Part shown: positions 17,897 to 25,374 of the stretch, piece after piece | Layout of the letters: each line of letters starts with the position of its first letter | How positions within the stretch are numbered: position 1 is the first letter of the stretch | From: CADCWN01 sp046328475 | GTDB taxonomy: Bacteria; Chloroflexota; Chloroflexia; Thermomicrobiales; CADCWN01 | Assembly: GCA_046328475.1 (NCBI GenBank) | Contig: JAXLWN010000016.1 | Location: 1 to 64,000, forward strand | Direction of reading: 5' to 3' | Length of the DNA stretch: 64,000 nt | Made by a program: the position numbers and the translations under genes | The notes under the pieces: model-generated | What the model saw: only the letters and a program-made list of their open reading frames with translations | The model's database searches: none | What the model was told of the DNA's origin: nothing

Positions 17897-19771
17897 ATGA
17901 GCGAGAAGCTAAGTCCACGGGCGTTCGAGCCATTGCCGCTGGGAGCGGTGCGGCCGGGTGGGTGGCTGCGGGGGCAGTTGCGCATCGAGGCGGAGGGACT
18001 GGCGGGGCACCTGGACGAGGTCTGGCCGGATGTGGCCGAGAGTGGCTGGATCGGCGGAGCGGCGGAGGGGTGGGAGCGCGGGCCGTATTGGCTCGACGGA
18101 GCCGTGCCGCTGGCGTTCCTGCTCGATGACCCGGCGTTGCTCGGTAAGGTGCGGCACTGGGTGGATGAGATGCTGGCGCGGCAGCACGCCGATGGCTGGC
18201 TGGGGCCGCGCCACGACCAGCGCTATGGATATGAGCTCGACCCATGGCCCTGCTTCGTGGCGCTGAAGGCGTTGACGCAGTTTCAGGAGGCGACGGGGGA
18301 TGCGCGGATCGTCCCGGCGGTGGGACGGTTCCTGCGGCGGCTGGATGCGCTGCTGGACGACGCGCCGCTGAAGTCGTGGGGGCGGATGCGTTGGGCGGAC
18401 CTGGTGCTGAGCATCCACTGGCTCCACGAGCGCACCGACGAGGCGTGGCTGCTCGATCTGGCGGCGAAAGTGCGGGCGCAAGGGTTCGACTGGGGTTCGC
18501 ACTATGCCGATTTCCCCTACCGCGAGAAGACGCGGCGCGAGGATTGCACGCTGATCACGCACGTCGTGAACAACGCGATGGCGATCAAGGCGTCGGGGAT
18601 CTGGTCGCGGCAATCGGGCGCGGCGACTGACCAGGAGGCGAGCCTGCGGGCGATCGCGGTGCTCGATGAATTCCACGGGCAGGTGACGGGTGTCTTCACC
18701 GGGGACGAGCATCTGGCCGGGCTGAGTCCGTCGCAGGGGACGGAGCTTTGCGCGGTCGTGGAGTACATGTTCTCGCTGGAGCAGTTGATCGCGATTCTGG
18801 GGGATGCGGCACTCGGGGATCGGTTGGAGCGGATTGCGTATAACGCGCTCCCGGCGACCTTCTCGCCGGATATGTGGTCGCACCAGTATGACCAGCAGGC
18901 GAACCAGGTGCAGTGCATCGTGGCCGAGGATCGGGTTTACACGAACAACGGGCCGGACGCGAACATCTTTGGCCTCGCCCCGCACTACGGCTGCTGCACG
19001 GCGAATCTGGCGCAGGGGTGGCCGAAGTTCGCGGCGCACCTCTGGATGCGCTCGGACGATGGTGGGCTGGCGGCGGTCGCCTACGCGCCGGGCGACGTGA
19101 CGGCGGCCATCGATGGCGTGCCGGTGCGGATCGAACTGGTCACCGACTACCCGTTCGGCGACACGCTGCGCTTCACGGTCCACGCCGAGCGCCCGGTCCG
19201 CTTCCCGCTGCACCTGCGCGTGCCGGGGTGGGCGGCGGGGGCCGAGGCGCGGGTTGGCGAGGAGTCGGTGCAGGTGCTGGAGCCGGGGACATTCGCGCGG
19301 ATCGAGCGCGAGTGGCGAGAAGGGGAAGTCCTGATGCTGCGGCTGCCGATGCTCGCGGAGGTGGTGCGACGGCCGGGCGGGGCGGTGGCGATTGCACGCG
19401 GCCCGCTGGTCTACGCGCTGCGGGTCGGCGAGGAGTGGCGCTATCTGAAGGGGGAGCGGCCACACGCCGACTGGGAGTTGCTGCCGACAACGCCCTGGAA
19501 CTATGCGCTGGCGATTGACCCGGACAAGCCGGAGGCGCTGCGCTTCGAGGAACGGGGCGTGGGCGAGTGGCCATTCTCGCCGGAGGGTGCGCCGGTCGTC
19601 GTGCGAGTGGCGGGTCGGCGCGTGCCGGGCTGGGGGTTGGAGCACAACGCGGCTGCGCCGCCGCCGGATGGTGCGGCCGGGGCGGGAGAGCCGGTTGAGG
19701 AGTTGACGCTGATTCCGTATGGGGCGACGAATCTGCGGGTGACGGAGTTTCCGGTGGTGGACGCCGACTGA
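17897..19771 (+). CDS. glycoside hydrolase family 127 protein (beta-L-arabinofuranosidase-like)
   Basis: A 624-aa protein of the former DUF1680 family. Known members release L-arabinofuranose from plant glycans using a Zn-bound cysteine nucleophile. An (alpha/alpha)6 barrel covers about residues 1-390 (GYELDPWPCFVALKALTQF, GTELCAVVEYMFSLEQLI). The Cys-Cys pair is in HYGCCTANLAQGWPKF. Beta-sandwich domains follow (LPLHLRVPGWAAGAEARV). No signal peptide is seen, so it would act in the cytoplasm on imported oligosaccharides. No transporter is nearby. ATG at 17897 follows GAGGTGTAG. The stop codon lies within a dispersed palindromic repeat. Confidence 0.88.
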   Translation: MSEKLSPRAFEPLPLGAVRPGGWLRGQLRIEAEGLAGHLDEVWPDVAESGWIGGAAEGWERGPYWLDGAVPLAFLLDDPALLGKVRHWVDEMLARQHADGWLGPRHDQRYGYELDPWPCFVALKALTQFQEATGDARIVPAVGRFLRRLDALLDDAPLKSWGRMRWADLVLSIHWLHERTDEAWLLDLAAKVRAQGFDWGSHYADFPYREKTRREDCTLITHVVNNAMAIKASGIWSRQSGAATDQEASLRAIAVLDEFHGQVTGVFTGDEHLAGLSPSQGTELCAVVEYMFSLEQLIAILGDAALGDRLERIAYNALPATFSPDMWSHQYDQQANQVQCIVAEDRVYTNNGPDANIFGLAPHYGCCTANLAQGWPKFAAHLWMRSDDGGLAAVAYAPGDVTAAIDGVPVRIELVTDYPFGDTLRFTVHAERPVRFPLHLRVPGWAAGAEARVGEESVQVLEPGTFARIEREWREGEVLMLRLPMLAEVVRRPGGAVAIARGPLVYALRVGEEWRYLKGERPHADWELLPTTPWNYALAIDPDKPEALRFEERGVGEWPFSPEGAPVVVRVAGRRVPGWGLEHNAAAPPPDGAAGAGEPVEELTLIPYGATNLRVTEFPVVDAD

Positions 19772-19822
19772 AGTCGGCGCTAAGGGCCTGCGGGCCACGA
19801 AGTCCGCTCACGCGGACTGAGC
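19761..19822. repeat. dispersed palindromic repeat, copy 2
   Basis: GCCGACTGAAGTCGGC hairpin, GGGCCTGCGGGCC, then GTCCGCTCACGCGGAC hairpin. The TGA of the GH127 gene is inside the first hairpin. Confidence 0.75.
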
Positions 19823-19851
19823 CCTGGCACGGCTCGGTGGAGAGAGCAGCG

Positions 19852-20274
19852 GTGACGGTTACGGCGGAGCAATTGGCGGATACCGCCCGGCGCTGGGTGG
19901 AGGGTGGGTGGCAGCACGGCGATGCCGAGGCGGTCTACGCGATGTATGCGCCCGAGTTCGTGGACCTGGGCGCGGCGGAGGGGCGGGCGGCGACGCGCGA
20001 GGGCAACATTGAGGGGATCAGGTGGCTCTACCGTGCGTTCCCCGATTTCTTTGCGACGGTGGACGATCTCATCGTGGACGCCGAGGCAAGGAAGGTGGTG
20101 GTGCGCTGGTCGGCCACCGGGACGCACCGGGGCGAGTTCATGGGGATCGCGGCGACCGGGAAGCGGGTCGAGTTTCGGGGGATCGAGGCGTTGCGGGTGG
20201 AGGGTGGCCTGATCATGGAGCGGGCGGGCGAGTGGGATGGGATCGGGATTTTGGAGCAGTTGGGGGCCTTCTAG
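19852..20274 (+). CDS. SnoaL-like ester cyclase family protein
   Basis: A 140-aa NTF2-like fold protein. Characteristic parts are GDAEAVYAMYAPEFVDLG, the RWLYRAFPDFFATVDDLIVD segment, KVVVRWSATGTHRGEFMGI and a terminal REGGLIMERAGEWD-type strand. Relatives include polyketide cyclases and many uncharacterised proteins, so the substrate is unknown. GTG at 19852 is preferred, 7 nt after GGAGAG; a GTG five codons earlier lacks a good site. Confidence 0.8.
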   Translation: MTVTAEQLADTARRWVEGGWQHGDAEAVYAMYAPEFVDLGAAEGRAATREGNIEGIRWLYRAFPDFFATVDDLIVDAEARKVVVRWSATGTHRGEFMGIAATGKRVEFRGIEALRVEGGLIMERAGEWDGIGILEQLGAF

Positions 20275-20406
20275 CCAGCACCCCTTCGTCCATTCATGCG
20301 CGTTGCCAAACGACCCGAACACGTTCTGATCGTGCATGGAATGGCTTCCAGCAGCGGCGCGCGTTGCCTTTGGTCCTACTGCCGCTGGCCAATCGCGCGG
20401 CGCAAC

Positions 20407-20412
20407 TATAGT
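20407..20412 (+). promoter_or_regulatory. possible -10 element of the secreted-protein gene
   Basis: TATAGT lies 15 nt before the ATG at 20427, with AGGAGG in between. If used, the transcript would start almost at the ribosome-binding site. No good -35 is visible. Confidence 0.3.
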
Positions 20413-20426
20413 CGCAGGAGGCTCCC

Positions 20427-21725
20427 ATGCGATCCTCGCGCATCGCCATCGCGTTGATTCTCTGCTTCTGTGTCGCGCTCGGCGGTGCGAGCGCACCGGC
20501 GCGGGCAAGGGCGCAACAGAGCGCGAAACCGGCGCTCGTGCTGGAGCCGAACCAGGCACCGTGCGGGGACACGGTCGTGGCGCACGGCAGCGGCTTCCCG
20601 GCGGATGCGCTGGTCGAGGTGACGTCCACACGACCGATTTCGCCGCCGCCGCAGGAGAGTTGGCCGGTGCTGACGGCGGCGACGGGTGCAGACGGCAGCT
20701 TCGCGCTCGACATTGTGCCCTGCGACCCCGCGCGACCGGGTGCCGACCAGGAGGGATTGCAGTACCTCGTCGCGGCGGGCACACCGACGGTCGATCCGCG
20801 CGCCGACCATGAAGCCTACGCGTGGGCGGTCTACGCGGTCGGCCCGTTTGGGCAGCGACCGCTCCCGACGCTGGCGCTGACACCGGGTTCTGGTGCCTGC
20901 AACAGCCCGGTCGTCGCGAGCGGGGCCAACTGGTTCCCCGGCGATCAGCTCTCCTTCGCCGCGTTTCCGGCTGGCCGTCAACAAGGGCACCATTTCGCCG
21001 ATGTTTGGGTCGACGCGGATGGCACCTTCAGCCTGCCGTTCGAGATGCAGCTGGCGACGAGTTGCTCGGGCACCAAACCGCCGCCGGTCGGCGCGCAATA
21101 TCTCATCGCCATCTACCAAGCCCAGAATTGGAACTACCCGCGCCTCGATGCAACCAACTTCATTTACACGATCACCAAAGAGCGCCTGACCGAACGCTGC
21201 TTCAGGGAGACTAGTCTCTGCGTACACGGGGCCTTCTTCGAGCGCTGGTCGCAACAGGGGCTGGCCGGCAACGGCTACCCGATCAGCCCGGCCTATACCA
21301 GGAGGCTGGAAGACGGCAGGCTCTACCTGGTGCAGTATTTCGAGCGCGGCAGGATGGAGTATCACCCGGAGAACGCGCCGCCACACGACATCCTGCTCGG
21401 TCAGTTCGGGCGGCGCATCCTCGCGGGCGTGCCTGGTGCGCCGACCGCGCCGGTTGGGCCGCTGAGCGGTGCTACCTACTTCGCCGAGACCGGGCACAAC
21501 GTCGATGTACGCTTCATGGCCTACTGGTCCGCCAATGGCCAACTCGACCAGTTCGGCCTCCCGCTGACGGAGGCATTCGAGCAGCGGTTGGAAGACGGCA
21601 AGGTCTACCGCGTGCAGTATTTCGAGCGGGCGCGCTTCGAGTACCACCCCGAGAATGCGGGGACGCCCTACGAGGTGCTGCTCGGCCAGTTCGGGCGGCA
21701 GATCCTCGCCGGGGGCGGGCCGTAG
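20427..21725 (+). CDS. secreted protein with two YW/GYP repeat modules
   Basis: A 432-aa exported protein. The signal peptide is residues 1-30 (ALILCFCVALGGASAPARARA, cleavage near ARAQQ). Two Ig-like or IPT-like modules follow, each with conserved cysteines (APCGDTVVAHGSGF, GACNSPVVASGANWF). Two copies of a 60-70-residue module come next, each with FFERWSQQGLAGNGYPIS- or YWSANGQLDQFGLPL-type motifs, then VQYFER..(M/F)EYHPEN and LLGQFGR. This module is frequent in secreted Chloroflexota proteins and is of unknown function. AGGAGG lies 6 nt before the ATG. A solo gene, by spacing. Confidence 0.85.
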   Translation: MRSSRIAIALILCFCVALGGASAPARARAQQSAKPALVLEPNQAPCGDTVVAHGSGFPADALVEVTSTRPISPPPQESWPVLTAATGADGSFALDIVPCDPARPGADQEGLQYLVAAGTPTVDPRADHEAYAWAVYAVGPFGQRPLPTLALTPGSGACNSPVVASGANWFPGDQLSFAAFPAGRQQGHHFADVWVDADGTFSLPFEMQLATSCSGTKPPPVGAQYLIAIYQAQNWNYPRLDATNFIYTITKERLTERCFRETSLCVHGAFFERWSQQGLAGNGYPISPAYTRRLEDGRLYLVQYFERGRMEYHPENAPPHDILLGQFGRRILAGVPGAPTAPVGPLSGATYFAETGHNVDVRFMAYWSANGQLDQFGLPLTEAFEQRLEDGKVYRVQYFERARFEYHPENAGTPYEVLLGQFGRQILAGGGP

Positions 21726-22008
21726 CCGCGCTCGACTACCCGGACATAGGCCACGCACACAACCTGCTGTACTGCCGCGTGCAGCACCTCGGGGTAGCAC
21801 TGCGCCCAGCTAACCCTGACGCGGGCAAGACCTTTCCCCAGGATCGCCCACAGGCTCCACGTTGTGCTGCCGGGGGGCGGTGTGCCGACGACGGTGAGGG
21901 TGGGCCGGTGCTACACTTGGGGTGTGCTTTCTAGTTGTGTTATGCGGGCGGCATGCTGCACTTGTCGTTGTTGCGCGCCGTGCTGCGCTGTCGCCACGGA
22001 GGTCTCTG
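21726..22008. other. gap upstream of the VWA-domain gene
   Basis: About 280 bases without a gene. A TACACT hexamer at 21912-21917, 90 nt before the start, may be a -10 element; nothing else stands out. Confidence 0.4.
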
Positions 22009-23478
22009 ATGCGCGGACGACGTGGGCTTGCTGCTGGTTTCCTGTCGTTCCGGCGGTTGGTGACGTGCTTGCTGTTGGCGCTGTGGCTGGCGGGGGTGGT
22101 GTTGCCCGCGAGCGTGGGGGCGGCGATCGCTTCGACCGATGTTGTGATCGTGGTGGATACGTCCGATAGCATGGCGTTCCCTTCCGATATCCCCCAGGAT
22201 TTTCCCAATCGGGACAAGTACCGCCGCGCGGTTGCGCAGTTGGTTTCGACGCTAGAAAAGAGCGACGACGAGCGCACGGTGCGCGATCTGATCACCTTTC
22301 TCGATGCGACGCAGCAGTTGAGCAGCCTGAGCGATGATATCGATTCGTATCTCCAGACCCATAACCTCGTGCTGGAGGATCTGTCGCGGCTGAGCACGGC
22401 GCGGACGGCGCTGAAGGGGTATCTCGATCTCGTCGAGTTGAATCGCCAGGGCGGCGGCAATGATCGGGTTTCGCTGGTCACGTTCGATAGCACGGCGACG
22501 ACGAAGCGGTCGCTCGGGAGCGATGTTGCCGGTACCCGCACGGCGCTGGATGTGCTGGCGACGGGTGGGGGCACGAATATCGGGGCGGGGCTACAGGCGG
22601 CGCTCGATGTCTTCGCTCAGAATCCGGCACCGGCGGGCACGCGGCAGCAGATCATTCTGGTGACGGGCGGCTTCGCGACGGAGGGGTTGTCGAGCGAGCA
22701 GATTCTGAGCGGCCCGGCGGCGACAGCGAAGAGCCGCAATATCCCGATCTACACGGTCGGGCTGGGGCTGATCCCGCAGATCGTGGAGGGGGATTTCCTG
22801 GCCGACCTTGCCAGTGCCACGGGCGGGGCGTACGTGTTCGCCGACTCGCCCGAGAGCCTCGCGGGGACGCTGCTGACCTATCAGGGTTACAGCAGCAGCA
22901 AGGTGCTGGCGAAGTATGATGGGGAGATTCGGAGCGGGCAGAATCTGCGCGCGGGCTCGGTGGAGGTGCCGAGCGGCAGCCAGTCGTTGCGGATGGCGTA
23001 CCGCAGCGGGGCGGGGACGAGCCTGGATATCAGCATGACGCAGCCGGGCGGGAAGGTGCTGACGAAGGCGGATTTGAGCACCAGCTTGAAGAAGCAGGGC
23101 GATACGACGGTGGTGACGATCAATAATCCGCCGCCGGGGCGCTGGGATGTCAGCCTGGCGCGGGCCGATAGCGGCCCGGATTCGACGCGCTATACCCTGA
23201 CGGCTTCGACCGAGGGGACGACGACGGCATTGCCGATCGCGCTGGTGTCGCGCGTCTACGAGTCGTCCGAGGGCTGGCGGCCGACGCTGATCTTTGGCAC
23301 GGTGGTGATCGTCGTGGTGGGGATTTTCTACATTTACCTGACGTTCCGGGGGCTGTTCAACCGCAACGCGAGCACGCTGGGCGGATGCTGCTCGGGGTGC
23401 TTCACGGTGCTGTTTGCGCTGATGATCGCGGTGGGGTGGGGTGGGTATTGGTTGTGGAATCAGCCGTTTCGGCCGTGA
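22009..23478 (+). CDS. VWA domain membrane protein
   Basis: A 489-aa protein. The signal sequence or first helix is residues about 18-42 (CLLLALWLAGVVLPASVGA). A von Willebrand factor A domain follows (45-290) with the MIDAS start VVDTSDSM and GGGTNIGAG. The third MIDAS position, normally LTDG, reads LVTGGFATEG, so the Asp is missing. A beta-rich region precedes two C-terminal helices (PTLIFGTVVIVVVGIFYIYL and LFALMIAVGWGGYWLW) separated by a short Cys-rich loop. The VWA domain should face outward. ATG at 22009 has GGAGGT 6 nt upstream. Confidence 0.85.
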   Translation: MRGRRGLAAGFLSFRRLVTCLLLALWLAGVVLPASVGAAIASTDVVIVVDTSDSMAFPSDIPQDFPNRDKYRRAVAQLVSTLEKSDDERTVRDLITFLDATQQLSSLSDDIDSYLQTHNLVLEDLSRLSTARTALKGYLDLVELNRQGGGNDRVSLVTFDSTATTKRSLGSDVAGTRTALDVLATGGGTNIGAGLQAALDVFAQNPAPAGTRQQIILVTGGFATEGLSSEQILSGPAATAKSRNIPIYTVGLGLIPQIVEGDFLADLASATGGAYVFADSPESLAGTLLTYQGYSSSKVLAKYDGEIRSGQNLRAGSVEVPSGSQSLRMAYRSGAGTSLDISMTQPGGKVLTKADLSTSLKKQGDTTVVTINNPPPGRWDVSLARADSGPDSTRYTLTASTEGTTTALPIALVSRVYESSEGWRPTLIFGTVVIVVVGIFYIYLTFRGLFNRNASTLGGCCSGCFTVLFALMIAVGWGGYWLWNQPFRP

Positions 23479-23483
23479 TGGGC

Positions 23484-23515
23484 GAGTCGTGAGTCGTGAG
23501 TCGTGAGTCGTGAGT
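23484..23515 (+). repeat. 7-nt array (AGTCGTG unit)
   Basis: Four copies starting 5 nt after the VWA-gene stop codon. No inverted partner lies nearby. Confidence 0.85.
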
Positions 23516-23551
23516 GGAGGACGAGGAGAGGGGAGAGAAGAGAGAAGAGAG

Positions 23552-23708
23552 ACCCTCACCCCCCGCCGCTGGCGGCACCCCCTCCCGCGAGGAGAGGGGT
23601 GAGCGCTAACCGACGATTGTGGGCAATGGTGTAGCGTGATGGCAGGCGCGGGTCAGACCCTCCTCCGGCCGCTGGGTGGCGGCGACCCTTCCCTGGATGA
23701 GGAGAGGG
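23552..23708. repeat. dispersed 'CCCTC-GGCGGC-GAGAGGG' repeat, two tandem copies
   Basis: Each copy has a pyrimidine-rich arm (ACCCTC...), a central GC palindrome (CCGCCGCTGGCGGC or GGCCGCTGGGTGGC) and a purine arm (GAGGAGAGGG). Related copies lie at 25105-25240 and 44137-44175. Confidence 0.6.
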
Positions 23709-23793
23709 TTTGAGGAGGCGAGGGACGCTGGCGGTGAGACTTATATCGGGCGGCGGGCAGGTGCTACCCGCCGTTTGTTGCAAAAGTGGGGAC

Positions 23794-23810
23794 GTTCACA
23801 CAAACGTGAC
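23794..23810. promoter_or_regulatory. dyad operator-like site GTTCAC-N6-GTGAC
   Basis: Same half-sites and 6-nt spacer as at 29201-29217, and both are preceded by CG or AC and followed by an A-rich triplet. The TTCAC/GTGAA-type dyad could bind a dimeric regulator; the Crp/Fnr protein encoded at 40783 is one candidate. Confidence 0.4.
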
Positions 23811-24202
23811 AATCGCGCCATGCTCCTGTCGCAACCGGCCGATATGCTGGGGCTGTCCCGATGGAGGGATAGTGCGGCGGGCGAGGTGGCCCGGTTGGGA
23901 GGTGGTCGATGCGGACCTTGCCAGGCGGGCGGGGCTGGGAGATAACCGGCGATCCCGACCGGGCAGCGCCTCCCGGCGACTGTACCGTGGGACAGGAGGC
24001 TGGTGTCAATCGGCGGGAGCGGGGTATCGCCCGGTTTACCAAGCCGAGAACTGGCCCCCCGGCAGGCGCGTACCAGGCAGGTTGGCAGGATACTGAGTGG
24101 CAGGGGACAGCGCGGTCCCGCGTCGCAGCGGACGATTTTGGGGAAGTACAGCACGAATGACGAAGGCTTAAATTAAGGCTGTGCCTGTTTGGGGCGCGTC
24201 TT

Positions 24203-24235
24203 GTTCGTACTTCGTACTTCTGACTTCGTACTTCG
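24203..24235 (-). repeat. 7-nt array (TTCGTAC), inverted orientation
   Basis: Four imperfect units directly before the AAAGGGAG ribosome-binding site of the ABC ATPase gene, in the inverted orientation expected for arrays preceding a start. Confidence 0.8.
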
Positions 24236-24255
24236 AAAAAGGGAGCGATTTACCG

Positions 24256-25058
24256 ATGGGGCTCTTTAGCAGGTACAAGCAGGCGGTTCCGACGCAGACG
24301 AACGTTATCATCGAGGCGCGCGGCCTGACGAAGGTGTACGACACGGGCAAGTTGCGGGTTGACGCGCTGAAGGGGATCGACCTGGCGGTGTTGCGCGGCG
24401 AGATGGTGGCGATCATGGGGCCGTCGGGCTGCGGCAAGACGACCTTCCTCAATTGCATCAGCGGCCTGGACGGTTTTTCGGGCGGCGACGTGGTGATCGA
24501 GGGCACCAGCATCACGCGGATGAACGACAATCGCAAGACGGAATACCGCGCGAAGCGGATGGGCTTTATTTTCCAGAGCTATAACCTGCTGCCGGTGCTT
24601 TCGGCGGCCGAGAATGTCGAGTTGCCGCTGCCTGTTTCGGGCACGCGTCCGCTGAGGCGCGGCAGCGGGCGCTGCGGGCGCTGGCACTGGTCGGACGCGG
24701 GCGAAGGCGGCGCAGCGTCCGGCGGAGTTGTCAGGCGGGCAGCGGCAGCGCGTGACCATCGCGCGGTCGCTGGTGAATGACCCGGCGATTGTCTTCGCCG
24801 ATGAGCCGACCGGTGCGCTGGACAGTGAGTCGGCGGGGGACATCATGGACTCGCTGGCAGCGGCTGAACCGCGAGCAGGGGCAGGACGATCGTGATGGTG
24901 ACGCACGACCCGGCGGTAGCGCGGGCGGATCGACCAGGCGGTTCCGCGATGGGTCGATCGTTGGCGAGGAGTTGACGGCGGCGGGGTGCGGAGCGCAATG
25001 GGGCGTGGTTGATTTTCTGCGGGCGAATGGAGCAGTTCGGGAGTTGGTGGTGGTGTGA
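24256..25058 (+). pseudogene. ABC transporter ATP-binding protein (LolD/MacB type), frame broken
   Basis: All motifs of a MacB/LolD-type ATPase are present but in different frames: Walker A GPSGCGKTT, Q-loop FIFQSYNLLPVL, signature LSGGQRQR (about 24727), Walker B IVFADEPTGALD and switch VTHDP. Relative to the intact family I need at least four single-base corrections, near 24652, 24707, 24858, 24893 and 24930. The first part (24256-24650) reads cleanly from ATG after GGGAGCG. The order and spacing are otherwise normal, so either sequence errors or a recent pseudogene would fit. The intact permease 317 nt downstream would need this ATPase. Confidence 0.8.
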
Positions 25059-25101
25059 CGAGTGCTGAGTGCTGAGTCGAGTAACGAGTAACGAGTAACG
25101 A
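25057..25101 (+). repeat. 7-nt arrays (AGTGCTG then AGTAACG units)
   Basis: Two different units in succession, beginning in the stop codon of the ABC ATPase gene. Confidence 0.8.
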
Positions 25102-25104
25102 GGG

Positions 25105-25240
25105 GGGACGGACCCCTCCCCGCCGCTGCGGCGGCGACCCTCCCCCCGCAGGGAGAGGGTAGGAGATTCCCACCCCCGCCGCCTGCGGGCGGCACCCCTC
25201 TCCCGCCAGGAGGGGGCCGAACTCTCCCCTGCGTGGGAGG
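25105..25240. repeat. dispersed 'CCCTCCCC-GCCGC-GGGAGAGGG' repeat, tandem copies
   Basis: Three successive copies of a pyrimidine arm, central GC palindrome (CCGCCGCTGCGGCGGC, CCGCCGCCTGCGGGCGGC) and purine arm, filling the gap before the permease gene. Confidence 0.65.
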
Positions 25241-25374
25241 GTGATAAGCTGGGCGGGCGGGTGGCGATTACGCAATAGCATTTTTGCGCACCACCCGCTG
25301 CTTCCGCCCAGGTCCTGACAATTCCACAACTTGTACAACTTGATTATCTTCCGATTGGAAGGAGTACACGCGCA

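Larger units (their letters stand above)
23479..24255. other. long gene-free region upstream of the ABC transporter
   Basis: About 780 bases without a supported gene. It holds a GTCGTGA array, two copies of a CCCTC...GGCGGC...GAGAGGG dispersed repeat, a dyad operator-like site (23794-23810), and a G+C-rich stretch (23850-24110) with several complementary segments such as CCGGGCAGCGCCTCCCGG. The last could be a structured leader of the transporter transcript. I matched no known riboswitch core. Confidence 0.4.

Noticed and set aside
21922..22008. Upstream 29-codon extension of the VWA gene
   Set aside because: No ribosome-binding site; the start at 22009 has GGAGGT at good spacing and begins a proper signal sequence.
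23850..24110. Cobalamin or cyclic-di-GMP riboswitch
   Set aside because: Some isolated words resemble such elements (GACTGTA, CCGGCG), but the conserved core order is missing.
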